Shown here in pieces: positions 55,101-63,724 of a stretch of DNA of 64,000 bases (positions within the stretch are counted from its first letter, which is position 1; each line of letters opens with the position of its first letter). The translations under genes and the position numbers were made by a program. The stretch covers positions 1,473,030 through 1,537,029 of the forward strand of contig NZ_CP064788.1 in the NCBI RefSeq assembly GCF_017094525.1, read 5' to 3'. The notes under the pieces are model-generated. The model made no database searches and had not been told where the DNA came from. It saw nothing but the letters and a program-made list of their open reading frames with translations. The DNA is from Halapricum desulfuricans. GTDB lineage: Archaea; Halobacteriota; Halobacteria; Halobacteriales; Haloarculaceae.

Positions 55101-55704
55101 GTTCCTCGAAGGCGTCCTCTTTCTTTTCGTCGAACTCGGCGACGCCCGCGATCTCGTCGATGATCTGCCGGCGGGCGTGAGGCGTCATGTTGATGATCTC
55201 GGTCACGTCGCCCTGCATGACGACGTTGTACCCCTCGGGCGTGACGCCCGCCTGCGCGAGCAGGTCCCGGATGTCAGAGAGGTTGACCGACCGACCGTTG
55301 ATGTAATAGTAGGAGTAGTAGTTGTCGTCGGTCTCCTTGACGCGGCGCTTGATCGTGATTTCCCCGACCTCGCCGATCTTGTCGGTGCCGGCGGCGTTGA
55401 CGACCTGCGAGCGCTCCAGCGCTCGATCAGTGTTGTCGAGCACGACCTCGACGCTGGCCTCCCGCTCGCCGGCCGTCTCGGCGCTGCCGTCCTGATGGCC
55501 GGGGTTGTAGATGAGGTCGGTCAGCTTCTCGGCACGGATGCCCGAGGTGCGGGCCAGCCCGAGTGCGAACAGCACGGCGTCGATGATGTTCGACTTGCCC
55601 GAGCCGTTCGGGCCGCTGATGGTGGTAAAGTCCTCGTAGAAGGGGATTTTCGTCTTCCGACCGAAGCTCTTGAAGTTGTCGAGTACGAGCTCTTTGATGT
55701 GCAT
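52132..55704 (-). CDS. smc: Chromosome segregation ATPase Smc
   Basis: The 1190-residue protein has the full SMC layout: N-terminal Walker A GPNGSGKSNIIDAV (about 32-45), long acidic coiled coil, hinge near 530-650 (GVHGTVAQLGSVGG), returning coil, signature MSGGEKSLTALAF and Walker B FYALDEIDAFLDAAN. It compacts and segregates the chromosome with ScpA. It is preceded by a small coiled-coil gene and followed by scpA on the same strand. Confidence 0.98.
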   Translation of the reverse strand: MHIKELVLDNFKSFGRKTKIPFYEDFTTISGPNGSGKSNIIDAVLFALGLARTSGIRAEKLTDLIYNPGHQDGSAETAGEREASVEVVLDNTDRALERSQVVNAAGTDKIGEVGEITIKRRVKETDDNYYSYYYINGRSVNLSDIRDLLAQAGVTPEGYNVVMQGDVTEIINMTPHARRQIIDEIAGVAEFDEKKEDAFEELDVVEDRIEEADLRIEEKQDRLDQLEDERETALEYQDLREQKEEYEGYRKAAELEDKREEVNDVREEIADRDDELAELQAELDEREGKVVRLEDELAELNREIERKGEDEQLQLKREIEEVKGEISRLEDKVATAEEKLEDAENERRQAFVEIDRKQETIDDLEGEIREIKVEKSSLMAEIQEKEAELESVEAEIEQLGEEFEDVREELESRKEDLADARSERSELQHEQDRLLDEARRRSNDQRQKEEAIEEAEARIPEIEAELEDLRAELDKAEQNRETIAEVVADLTEEKRELQSDLETIEDEISAKQQEYAQLEAKADDSGDTSYGRAVTTVLNAGMDGVHGTVAQLGSVGGQYATACETAAGGRMAHVVVEDDGVGQQCIEYLKSRNAGRATFLPITEMQHRSLPAEPDLPGVVDFAYNLVEFDSEYAPVFSYVLGDTLVVEDMETARDLMGEFRLVTLDGDLVEKSGAMTGGSKSGSRYSFAGSEGKLERVAQRINELEDQRQDVRDDIRDVEDRLEDARDRKSDAAEQVRDIETEIEKREAEREEVREEIADLEADLEAIEDEREEVSERMDEIEADIEAKEAEIEEIEDEIADLEAEIEDSELPELTDEAEAIEAEIDELQDRVDDLDADLNEKQLEKEYAEDAIDELHEKIETAQNRKADRQKEIAELESEIEKQADLLEGKETAVEDLEDELADLKAEREDLRAELSDAKEARDEQKAAVDSVQSEIDALEETEQRLDWEIDELESEVGDYDPEEIPDHHTVESRIGRLESEMEKLEPVNMLAIEEYDDVQSDLEDLEAKRATLQEEADGIRDRIETYEARKKETFMDAFESINDHFESIFERLSNGTGHLYLENEDDPFDGGLTMKAQPGDKPIQRLNAMSGGEKSLTALAFIFAIQRHNPAPFYALDEIDAFLDAANAERVGEMVDELAGDAQFVVVSHRSALLERSERAIGVTMQQDNVSAVTGIDLSAGGVPADD

Positions 55705-55765
55705 AGGGTGTCAATGCTCCGCAGACGCCGGTTGGGCACCCGGTGGCGTCATGCCGGAGTCGGTC

Positions 55766-56044
55766 TCATGCGATGATGATGTCCGAATCGCCGTCCGTCT
55801 CCGGTTCCTCGTCGTGTTCGTCCGTTGGGTCGGCTTCCTCGGTGTTAGGTTCTTCGGCCGATGGTGGTTCTGTCTCCGGGTCAGTCTCCGACGAGGCCGG
55901 GCTGAATCCCATGTCTGCATCGACGGCGTTCTCGAGTTCGCGGATGCGAACCTTGCACTCGACCAGTTCGTCGGTCAGTCCGTCGACGGTCGCCTGCAGT
56001 TGATTGACCTGCTCTTCGAGCTCTTCGACGCGATTGCCGCACAT
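55766..56044 (-). CDS. Small coiled-coil protein preceding smc (DUF7518-like)
   Basis: The 92-residue protein has an N-terminal leucine-zipper-like helix (VEELEEQVNQLQATVDGL) followed by an acidic disordered tail. It lies 61 bases upstream of smc in the same direction, as in other haloarchaea, and may associate with the condensin complex; that is an inference from position. ATG 56044 gives the start MCGNRVEEL. Confidence 0.75.
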   Translation of the reverse strand: MCGNRVEELEEQVNQLQATVDGLTDELVECKVRIRELENAVDADMGFSPASSETDPETEPPSAEEPNTEEADPTDEHDEEPETDGDSDIIIA

Positions 56045-56190
56045 ATCCCTACCACGCGCCCCCGTCCGCATAAACTTACGTCAGACATTCACATAGTAAC
56101 TGATACGATCGGCGGTCGTGGACGCGAAAGGGGACGACTCGGTAGCCGCGGACGCGAACGCTTTTCCGGATCCGGGTCGCTCCTTCGAGT

Positions 56191-56871
56191 ATGAAACGAG
56201 GGGGTACGGACGAGCAGAAGCGCGCCGCGGGCGAGTCGGCGGCCGACACCGTCTCCGACGGCATCGTCGTCGGTCTCGGAACGGGAAGCACGACTGCCTA
56301 CGCGATCCGCGAACTCGGGAGACGCGTCGACGCCGGGCTGGACATCGAGGGGATCCCGACCTCCTACCAGTCCCGACAATTGGCCCGCGAGATCGGGATC
56401 CCGCTGACGACGCTTGACGACGCGAGGCCCGAGGTAGCGATCGACGGTGCCGATCAGGTCGCCGGCGGGACGCTGATCAAGGGCGGCGGTGCGGCACACG
56501 CCCGGGAGAAACTCGTCGACGCCGCCGCCGACCGGCTGCTCGTGGTCGTCGACCCGACGAAGGAGGCGGACGTTCTCGATCACCCGGTGCCGGTCGAGGT
56601 GCTCCCGGACGCTCGCCGGACCGTCGCCGACGCGGTGGCCGACCTCGGTGGCGACCCGCAACTGCGGGCGGCCGAGCGCAAGGACGGCCCGGTCGTCACC
56701 GACAACGGCAACCTCGTGCTGGACTGTGACTTCGGCGAGATCGGAGACCCGGCGACGCTGGCGAGCGACCTCTCGGCGCTACCGGGCGTACTCGAACACG
56801 GCCTGTTCGTCGACCTGGCCGACGAGATCCACTGCGGGACGGCCGACGGCGTTCGCGTGACCCGCCTCTAG
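56191..56871 (+). CDS. rpiA: Ribose-5-phosphate isomerase A
   Basis: The 226-residue enzyme has GLGTGSTTAYAIREL (phosphate loop), the DGADQV motif and KGGGAAHAREK with the catalytic Glu. It interconverts ribose-5-phosphate and ribulose-5-phosphate. It overlaps the convergent AEC transporter by four bases (CTAG). With the nearby uridine phosphorylase it suits breakdown of nucleoside ribose. Confidence 0.95.
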   Translation: MKRGGTDEQKRAAGESAADTVSDGIVVGLGTGSTTAYAIRELGRRVDAGLDIEGIPTSYQSRQLAREIGIPLTTLDDARPEVAIDGADQVAGGTLIKGGGAAHAREKLVDAAADRLLVVVDPTKEADVLDHPVPVEVLPDARRTVADAVADLGGDPQLRAAERKDGPVVTDNGNLVLDCDFGEIGDPATLASDLSALPGVLEHGLFVDLADEIHCGTADGVRVTRL

Positions 56872-57863
56872 AGAACGAAACCGGTCTGCAGGATCGCGAT
56901 CAGCGCGGTCAGCGTCGGGATCGAGACGAGCGTCGAGGTGAACACGACCGTCGAGACGTACGACTCGGGAGTGACGCCCTCGACCGAGCCGCCGGAGAAC
57001 TCGCCCACGAGGATCAGCGGTGTCACGGCCGCCGGCGTCGCACACTCGAGGACGAACACGCGGGCGACGGTCGCCTGCGGCCCTTCCAGTCCGAGTCGGG
57101 CAAAGGCCGCCAGCGAGAGCAACGCGACGCCGACGGCGACGGCCGGCGCGAGCGCCATCTTCAGGGCGTTCGCGCGGACGACGCTCCCCAGCGCGGCCCC
57201 GAGATCGGCGTTCGACAGCTGGACCCCGAGCAACAGCAACATCACGGGGATCGAAGCGTTGCCGACCATCCCGACCGTCTCCATGGTCGCGCTCTCGGCG
57301 GGCGGCAACAGCCCCAGCGGCCCCGCGACCAGCCCGACGGCGACGGCGTAGACGAGCGGGATCGAGAAGACCCGTCGCACGCCGGCCAGCGCGCTCTCGT
57401 CGCGACCGCGGGCGGCGAGATAGACCCCGAGCGTGTACAGCAGGACGCTCTGGACGACGATATACAGCACGGCGGTCGAGCGACCGACCGCGCCGAAGGC
57501 GAAATCCGACAGCGGGATGCCGTAGTTGCCGGCGTTGCCGAACGAACTCGTCAGGACGAACGCCCCGAGCAGGGGTTCGGTCTCGCCGGCGATCCGGCCG
57601 ATCCCCTCCGCGAGCGTAGCCATCGTCAGCGTGAAGCCCGTGACGCCGATCGCCAGCCATAGCAACGTCTCCCCGCCGAGCGGCGTGGTCGCGACGCTGT
57701 GAAAGACCAGCGCCGGCGCGAGCACGTAGACAGTGATCGTGTTCAGCGGCCCGGCATCGACGTCCTGCGTTCGACCGAGAGCGTACCCCACCGCCGCGAT
57801 GGCGATGATCGGCGCGATGGCGGTCGCGAAGATCGACAGCAGGTCCGAATCGACTGGCGACAC
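56868..57863 (-). CDS. AEC-family (auxin efflux carrier-like) transporter
   Basis: The 331-residue protein has ten hydrophobic segments in two halves with the family motif SSFGNAGNYGIPLSDF and the second-half GNASIPVMLLLLG. Substrates in this family include malate and other organic acids. Start GTG 57863 is chosen because no ATG lies before the first helix; longer upstream frames are basic and overlap the divergent gene. It converges on rpiA. Confidence 0.85.
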   Translation of the reverse strand: MSPVDSDLLSIFATAIAPIIAIAAVGYALGRTQDVDAGPLNTITVYVLAPALVFHSVATTPLGGETLLWLAIGVTGFTLTMATLAEGIGRIAGETEPLLGAFVLTSSFGNAGNYGIPLSDFAFGAVGRSTAVLYIVVQSVLLYTLGVYLAARGRDESALAGVRRVFSIPLVYAVAVGLVAGPLGLLPPAESATMETVGMVGNASIPVMLLLLGVQLSNADLGAALGSVVRANALKMALAPAVAVGVALLSLAAFARLGLEGPQATVARVFVLECATPAAVTPLILVGEFSGGSVEGVTPESYVSTVVFTSTLVSIPTLTALIAILQTGFVL

Positions 57864-57994
57864 GAACGGAAGTCGCGCCGGGGCGTGCTTGTGCGTTGTG
57901 GATCGTTCCCGGGGTTTGCACGTCGCGGTTTGACTCGCGGCACGTGCGTCGTGGATCGACCCGATTTTTGTCCTCCGAGCACCCACTGCGAGAT

Positions 57995-58735
57995 ATGGCC
58001 AAACAGCCACACCTGCTCGTCGAGGAGGGCGACATTCACGATCTGGCGCTCGTGCCGGGCGATCCCGGCCGCGTCGACCGTATCGCCGACCGCTGTGAGG
58101 ACGTCGAACTCGTCGCACAGAACCGCGAGTACAAGCTCGTCAACGCCACCTACGACGGGCGACCGCTGACGATCTGTTCGACCGGAATCGGAAGCCCTTC
58201 GGCCGCGATCGCCGCCGAAGAGCTGGCCGCTGTCGGCGTCGAAACCCTCGTCCGCGTGGGGACGACCGGCGCGCTCCAGCCGGGCATCGAGATCGGCGAT
58301 ATGATCGTTGCGACGGGCGCGGCCAAAGACGAGGGAACGACGAAACGCTACGAGTCCGCGACCGTCCCGGCCGTTCCCGACTACGAGGTGCTCTCCGGAC
58401 TCGTCGATGCGGCCGAACGGATCGAAGACGAGACCGCGGGCGGGGCCGTCCACGTCGGTCCGATCGCGACCGACGACGCCTTCTACGCCGAGACCGACGA
58501 GTACGTCGATGCCTGGGAGGCGGCCGGACTGCTGGCCGTCGAGATGGAAGCGGCCGCGCTGTTCACGCTCGCCCGTCGGAAGGGGCTCGCTGCCGGTGCG
58601 ATCTGCACTGTCGATGGCAACCTCGTCGAGGGGGCCCAGAAGGGCGAAACCGAATCGGAGGAGCTCCCCGAGAAGGCCAAGAACAACGTCGAGCGTGCGA
58701 TCGAGATCGCGCTCGAGGCGGCGACGGGACTGTAG
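57995..58735 (+). CDS. Uridine phosphorylase
   Basis: The 246-residue enzyme has VPGDPGRVDRIAD, RVGTTGALQPGIEIGD and AVEMEAAALFTLARR, diagnostic for the nucleoside phosphorylase I family with uridine-type specificity. It splits uridine into uracil and ribose-1-phosphate. It is near rpiA, so ribose could enter central metabolism. ATG 57995 gives the standard MAKQPHLLVEEG start. Confidence 0.92.
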   Translation: MAKQPHLLVEEGDIHDLALVPGDPGRVDRIADRCEDVELVAQNREYKLVNATYDGRPLTICSTGIGSPSAAIAAEELAAVGVETLVRVGTTGALQPGIEIGDMIVATGAAKDEGTTKRYESATVPAVPDYEVLSGLVDAAERIEDETAGGAVHVGPIATDDAFYAETDEYVDAWEAAGLLAVEMEAAALFTLARRKGLAAGAICTVDGNLVEGAQKGETESEELPEKAKNNVERAIEIALEAATGL

Positions 58736-58832
58736 CGCGGACCTCGTCGTCGACCTGCCGCCAAAGCGGAGGCTCGTGACCGGAACGGGGCCGCGGATTT
58801 TTTGTCCCTGTAGGCGGATCGGACGGTAAACC

Positions 58833-60425
58833 ATGCTCGGCCCGGTCGATAGCGTGCGAGGGCTCCCGAGGCGGATCTCCAGGCTGATCCACGAGAAGGT
58901 TCGGGCGTTTCGCCGGTGGATCGAGACGACCCACAATCTGATCCACCTCTCGGTGCTCCTCGCGCTGCCGCTGTTGCTTGGATCCGTGACGGCGCTGTCG
59001 AACGCGATCGACCTCCTGCCGTTTCTGCTCTTCCCGCCGCTTGCGTCGGGATCGTACACGCTCTTTTCCAGTCCCGAGAGTCGCTCCGCCTCGCCGCGCC
59101 GGTTCGTCGGCGGACTCACGGCAGGCGCGTTCTGTGGCTGGATCGCGCTCGAACTCGCGTTGCGCTACTGGTATCAGCCCCGGCCACAGGCGCTCGCGGC
59201 CGATCCGGCAGCCGTCGCGCTGGGGCTGTTCCTGACGGGCGTCGTCACCTGGGCGCTCGACATCGAAGAGGCGTCGGCGTTCTCGACGGCGCTTCTGGTG
59301 CACGTCACCGGTGCGGACCAGTTCGCCTACGTCCTCAGCGTCGCAGCGTCAAGCGCGCTGGTCGCCGCCGCGTTCGTGCTCTGGCGCGACAACGTCTACG
59401 AACAGCGCGCGAACATCCTCTACGAGTCGACACGCGGCGACGATCACGTGCTAGTCCCGACGGGCGGCCCCCACGAAGACGCGACCGCGATGCTGGGTGC
59501 GCGACTCGCGGCCGCCCACGACGCCGGGAAAGTCGTCCTCTGTGACGTCGTCGCCGACGAGGACATCGCCGCTCAGGAACAGGCACTGCTGGAGGGGCGT
59601 GGAGAACCCGTCGACGAGGGGATCGATGCCATTGTCCCGCAGGCCGACCCGACCGGCGTCCAGCCCGGCGACGTCCACCAGAACTGGGCCGACTTCGAGC
59701 GCGAATCCCCGGACCACAGTCAGGGGGTCGATGCCGGTGACATCAGCCAGGACTGGGACGCCTACGACGCGGACACGATCCGAGAGCGCGCACGCGATCG
59801 TGCCGTCGCCGTGTCGGCCGCCACGCTCGAATCGCGTGCCGAGCGCATCGAGAGAGACGTGGGCGTCCCCTGTGAGGTCGTCGTCGCCGCCGGAAGCAGG
59901 TCCCGCGCGCGGACGATCTCCCGGACGGCCCGCGAGACCGGCTGTGACCTGATCGTAGCGTCCTACGAGACCGACAACGGGGATCTCGCACCGTCGGTCC
60001 GCGAACTATTCGAGAGCGATATCGACGTGCTCGTCCACCGGTCTGCCGACGAACGGGCTCGCTGGTCACGTGTGCTGGTGCTGGTGCGACGGGCCAGCGA
60101 CGTCGCACACGCCATGATCGACTTCGCGACGCGACTGACCGGCGACGACGTCAGTCTGTGTCGCTGTATCGACGCCGAGCGCGAGCGCCGCGACGCCGAG
60201 GAGATGCTCGCGAACCTCGCCGGGACCGCGGACGGGAACGTCGAAACGCGGGTCGCTCGCGCCGACGTCGTGTCGTTCCTCGAGGCGAACGCCGCCCAGT
60301 TCGATCTGGTCGTGCTCGGATCGAGCGGGGACCGAAGTGCCGCTTCTCGATTCCTCACCCCGCCGACCTACGAGCGACTCGGCGAACTCGACATCGACGT
60401 CGCGATTCTCGACCGGGGGCGATAG
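58833..60425 (+). CDS. HPP-family membrane protein fused to universal stress domain
   Basis: The 530-residue protein has an N-terminal HPP domain with four membrane helices (about 40-165; FPPLASGSYTLFSSPESR is the signature) followed by a long cytoplasmic USP-like part, apparently two domains (about 200-385 and 405-525; VVLGSSGDRSAAS is an ATP-loop-like end). HPP proteins have been linked to nitrite transport in plants. The function here is unknown. Confidence 0.82.
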   Translation: MLGPVDSVRGLPRRISRLIHEKVRAFRRWIETTHNLIHLSVLLALPLLLGSVTALSNAIDLLPFLLFPPLASGSYTLFSSPESRSASPRRFVGGLTAGAFCGWIALELALRYWYQPRPQALAADPAAVALGLFLTGVVTWALDIEEASAFSTALLVHVTGADQFAYVLSVAASSALVAAAFVLWRDNVYEQRANILYESTRGDDHVLVPTGGPHEDATAMLGARLAAAHDAGKVVLCDVVADEDIAAQEQALLEGRGEPVDEGIDAIVPQADPTGVQPGDVHQNWADFERESPDHSQGVDAGDISQDWDAYDADTIRERARDRAVAVSAATLESRAERIERDVGVPCEVVVAAGSRSRARTISRTARETGCDLIVASYETDNGDLAPSVRELFESDIDVLVHRSADERARWSRVLVLVRRASDVAHAMIDFATRLTGDDVSLCRCIDAERERRDAEEMLANLAGTADGNVETRVARADVVSFLEANAAQFDLVVLGSSGDRSAASRFLTPPTYERLGELDIDVAILDRGR

Positions 60426-60438
60426 GATCCGTCGACGA

Positions 60439-61662
60439 CTACCCGTCGTCGGTCTCGTCTTGGGCGATCTCTTCGACCTCTTCGCCGGAGGTGCCCAGGA
60501 TTCGATCGGCGACGGATTCGACCTCCGCCTGCCCGAGCGCCGACTGGACGAGCAAGTGCCCGCCGATGACTGCGGGGCTGATGACGGCATCCGCGCCGGC
60601 TCGCCGGAGTTTGTCGATGTTCTGGCGGTCGGTCGCCGCCGCGACGATCCGGATATCGGGGTTGAGCTCCCGCGCGGTCAGGATGGCGAGCGCGTCCTCG
60701 GCGTCGTTGTTCGTCGCCGCCACGACGCCGGTCGCGCGTTCGATCCCGGCGTCGTGCAGCGGCTGTTCGTCGCTCGGGTCGCCGATCAGGACGTTGATCT
60801 CCCGATCCCGGAGCGAGGAGGCTCGCTCCCTGTCCGGCGTGACGACGATAAAGGCGGTGCGCGCTTCGTCGAGTCCTTCGAGGATCGGTTCGGTCAGTTC
60901 GCCATATCCCATGACGATGATGTGGTCTTCGAGCATGCTGAGTTGTGCCTCCGACATCTGTCCGAGCGCGGCCGCGAATCTGGCCTCGATCGCCGGGCCC
61001 AGTAGCGTCCCCGCCGCGACACCGAAGCTGGCGACGCCGACGACCAGCACTGACATGCTGAACAGCCGCCCGATCTGACTGGTCGCCGTGAAGTCGCCGT
61101 AGCCGACCGTCGAGGCCGTTACGAGCGTGAAATAGAACGCATCGAGCACCGTATTCACGCCGGGAAACTCCTCGCGCAGGGCATAGGTCCCGACGGTGCC
61201 GTAGATCTGAGCGCCGATCAGTGCCGACAGTGCTGCCAGCTGACTGGTCGACAGCTCCCACGACTCGGTGTACTGGCTGCGCCCGGCCGAGACCAGGGGA
61301 ATCGACACCACCGAGAGCACGACCAGCGGCGTCGAAGCCGGGATCGGAACCTCGATCAACGGGACCGGGATCGTTCCGGGTTGGACCAGTCCCTGCAGTG
61401 CGGTCACCGGCAGCAAGACCAGCGTCGAGTACCAGGCTGCACGGAGTCGCTTCCGAAGCCCGTAGGCACTGGTCAGCATGAGAAAGCCGGTCATCGCGCC
61501 GGTAAACCCAGCGAGACGCTGGATTGACTTCGGGACGTATGCGCTCAGTAGGGCCACTTCCTGGGACGCGATGTTGACGACTCCGACAGCGAACGAGAGC
61601 ACCGCGACGACGGTCACGAGCCAGACCGTCGCTCGCGCTCCCGGATGCCGGATCATACCCAT
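60439..61662 (-). CDS. Potassium channel with RCK/TrkA-N domain
   Basis: The 407-residue protein has N-terminal membrane helices (about six), a selectivity filter TVGYGDFTA near residue 190, and an NAD-binding RCK domain with VMGYGELTEPILEGL and GDPSDEQPLHDAGI. It conducts K+ under nucleotide or ion control, important in an organism with high internal K+. It converges on the HPP-USP gene 13 bases away. Confidence 0.92.
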   Translation of the reverse strand: MGMIRHPGARATVWLVTVVAVLSFAVGVVNIASQEVALLSAYVPKSIQRLAGFTGAMTGFLMLTSAYGLRKRLRAAWYSTLVLLPVTALQGLVQPGTIPVPLIEVPIPASTPLVVLSVVSIPLVSAGRSQYTESWELSTSQLAALSALIGAQIYGTVGTYALREEFPGVNTVLDAFYFTLVTASTVGYGDFTATSQIGRLFSMSVLVVGVASFGVAAGTLLGPAIEARFAAALGQMSEAQLSMLEDHIIVMGYGELTEPILEGLDEARTAFIVVTPDRERASSLRDREINVLIGDPSDEQPLHDAGIERATGVVAATNNDAEDALAILTARELNPDIRIVAAATDRQNIDKLRRAGADAVISPAVIGGHLLVQSALGQAEVESVADRILGTSGEEVEEIAQDETDDG

Positions 61663-61711
61663 GCTCGTCCGGCGACGGATATAACAGTTACAGGTTTCGG
61701 GGAACGGTCGG

Positions 61712-62575
61712 CTACCGGACGCCGTCGACTTCGAGCCAGGGGACCTCGACGAGCGCCGGGATGTGTGTCTCGACGTGGTGTTCCCAGACGCCTTCTTCGC
61801 CGAAGGCCTCGCCGTGGTCAGCGGTCACGACGACCGTGCCGTCCAGATCTTCGACGAGTTCGACGACCGACTCCAGCGCGATCCGGAGGTTCTCCTCGTA
61901 GAGGTTCATCGCCGCGCCGCGCGTGCCGTCCTGCAGGACCGCGCGCGGACCGAGTTCCAGCCACAGCCCCATCTTCTGGGCGAGTTCGACGCCGTCGAGC
62001 GCGCCCTCGACCGTCCGGCGGACCCCGCCGACGGCCGAGGAGATGACGCCGTCACCGTCGGAGTGGTCCTGTGCGCCCTGTCGTTTGATGCCCTTCTGGA
62101 TCTGCTTGAGTTTCTGGCCCTTGCCGCGCGAGAGGTACGGCGCGTGGGGTTGCATGTAGTGAACCACGGTTCGGTCGGCGGCCTCGACGGCGTCCCGATT
62201 GGCGAAGAAGGCTTCGTTGAGGCTGTCCGGCGGGACCGTCTCCAGGTCGTCGTCCCAGCCGGACTGCCAGACGTCGAAGATGTTCGCGATGTGCTCAGAG
62301 GCCGTCCACGTGTAGCCGGCGCTCGCTCCCCACTTGAGTTCGTTGAGCGGGATCCCCAGATCGTTGATGAAGGGGTTCCCCGAGAAGTACGCGAGGTCAT
62401 GCACGTCGGTGAACGTTTTCGAGGCCCATTCGGGGGTTGAGGAGCCGATGCTCGTTCGCTTTTCGAGGTCGCCCTCGAGGTAGTCCTCGTAGACGTCGCT
62501 GAAGACATCGTACCGGCACGCGTCCAGCACGACCGCGTAGTCCCAGTCCGATTCGAGGAAGTCGTGGTCCGCCAT
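61712..62575 (-). CDS. Alkaline-phosphatase-superfamily (sulfatase-like) protein
   Basis: The 287-residue protein starts with WDYAVVLDACRYDVF and has the metal-binding end VVTADHGEAFGEEG, as in the sulfatase/phosphatase fold. The Cys in DACRYD is not in a classic CxPxR formylglycine motif. Haloarchaeal relatives lie in glycosylation regions; here no sugar genes are adjacent. No signal peptide is visible, so it acts inside the cell or on a membrane face. Confidence 0.82.
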   Translation of the reverse strand: MADHDFLESDWDYAVVLDACRYDVFSDVYEDYLEGDLEKRTSIGSSTPEWASKTFTDVHDLAYFSGNPFINDLGIPLNELKWGASAGYTWTASEHIANIFDVWQSGWDDDLETVPPDSLNEAFFANRDAVEAADRTVVHYMQPHAPYLSRGKGQKLKQIQKGIKRQGAQDHSDGDGVISSAVGGVRRTVEGALDGVELAQKMGLWLELGPRAVLQDGTRGAAMNLYEENLRIALESVVELVEDLDGTVVVTADHGEAFGEEGVWEHHVETHIPALVEVPWLEVDGVR

Positions 62576-62649
62576 CGATAGACGGTAGTTGGTGCGTGCG
62601 TATCTATTTCTTTGGTTTCACAGCCCGAGCCCTCTCTCTGATGTCACGA

Positions 62650-63063
62650 TCACGCCGATACGGGTTCGGCGTTCGGGATGGCGGCGAAGGCGGCCTCGAC
62701 AAGGCTGCTCACCTCTTCAGCGATTGGTTCGACTGCCTCGTTTTCGGTAATCGTCAGCACCGCCGTCGGATCGACGACGCTGACACCGGTCTCGTCGCCG
62801 TCCGTCTCGTAGACGACGACGTTACACGGCAACAGGGCACCGATCTCGAACTCCACGTCGATCGCGTCGTACGCGAGCGGCGGGTTGCACGCTCCGAGAA
62901 TCCGATACCGGACGTGTTCTTTGTCGAGTTTCTCCTCGAATGCCGCCTGCATGTCGATATCGGAGAGGACTCCGAACCCCTCTTCGGCGAGCGCGTCAGT
63001 CACGATCTCGATCGTTTCGTCGAACGGTGCGTCGACTCGATACTGGTGGGTATAGGGTGCCAT
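62650..63063 (-). CDS. DUF302 domain protein
   Basis: The 137-residue protein shows the DUF302 pattern: DETIEIVTDALAEEGFGVL, then RILGACNPPLAYDAI with the conserved Cys-Asn-Pro, and LLPCNVVVYE. The fold resembles TT1751 and may bind a ligand or metal through the two Cys residues. It is a soluble cytoplasmic protein of unknown role. Confidence 0.9.
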   Translation of the reverse strand: MAPYTHQYRVDAPFDETIEIVTDALAEEGFGVLSDIDMQAAFEEKLDKEHVRYRILGACNPPLAYDAIDVEFEIGALLPCNVVVYETDGDETGVSVVDPTAVLTITENEAVEPIAEEVSSLVEAAFAAIPNAEPVSA

Positions 63064-63186
63064 CGTCCACTAGACGAGCTGAGCACTCATCAACCCTCCG
63101 TGCAGGTCAATCGTTGCCGGGAACCGACGAACCGTTGCCGCGAGGCTGCCGGGAAACGGAGATCGAACGGGCAGAAGCAGCGCCGA

Positions 63187-63645
63187 TCAGGCGTAGCGTT
63201 CGAGTTCGGGCCGGTCGAGTTCCTCGAGCACGTCCTCTGCGATCGAATCGAGCAACTGGCGTCCCTCGGCGGTGACCACGCGACCGTCGTTGGCCTCCGT
63301 CTCGACGTAGCCGGCGTCTTCGAGCTGCTGGAGCGCGGTGCGGATGATCTTGCGCGAACCGTCGCTCTGGCTCGGGGGTCGGACCTGATAGCGGTTGGAG
63401 CCGCCCTTGGTGTTGCCGTAGGCGGTCGCGAGCGATCCGACGCCGACGGGGCCGTCGACGGCGACCTTCCGGAGCAGGCTGGCGGCGCGACGCGCCCAGA
63501 AGTCGTCCTGCTCGGGCGGCAGTTCGCGGTCGACGCCCGTAGTCGTGAACTCGATCCAGTCCGGTTGCTCGAGGTCGTCCTCGTCGAGTCGGTCCGCGGC
63601 GGCCTCGATGAGGTCCTCCGCGGGGACATCGTAGAGTGTCGTCAT
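63187..63645 (-). CDS. rps19e: 30S ribosomal protein S19e
   Basis: The 152-residue protein begins MTTLYDVPAEDLIEAAADRL and includes DFWARRAASLLRKVAVDGPV and GSRKIIRTALQQLEDAGYVE, which define eukaryote-type S19e, a small-subunit protein needed for 18S/16S maturation. ATG 63645 is the family start. Confidence 0.96.
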   Translation of the reverse strand: MTTLYDVPAEDLIEAAADRLDEDDLEQPDWIEFTTTGVDRELPPEQDDFWARRAASLLRKVAVDGPVGVGSLATAYGNTKGGSNRYQVRPPSQSDGSRKIIRTALQQLEDAGYVETEANDGRVVTAEGRQLLDSIAEDVLEELDRPELERYA

Positions 63646-63724
63646 TGAGCGTTCATACTGTGGTCGGTCATTTAAGCACATCGTCTCGTGCCCGTGACTG
63701 CCGATGTCGATCGGCGGTCGAGAC

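Noticed and set aside
52792-55776. Very long open frames antisense to smc
   Set aside because: They run opposite a highly conserved gene, have Leu/Phe/Asp-rich patterns produced by complementing acidic coiled-coil codons, and contain no motif.
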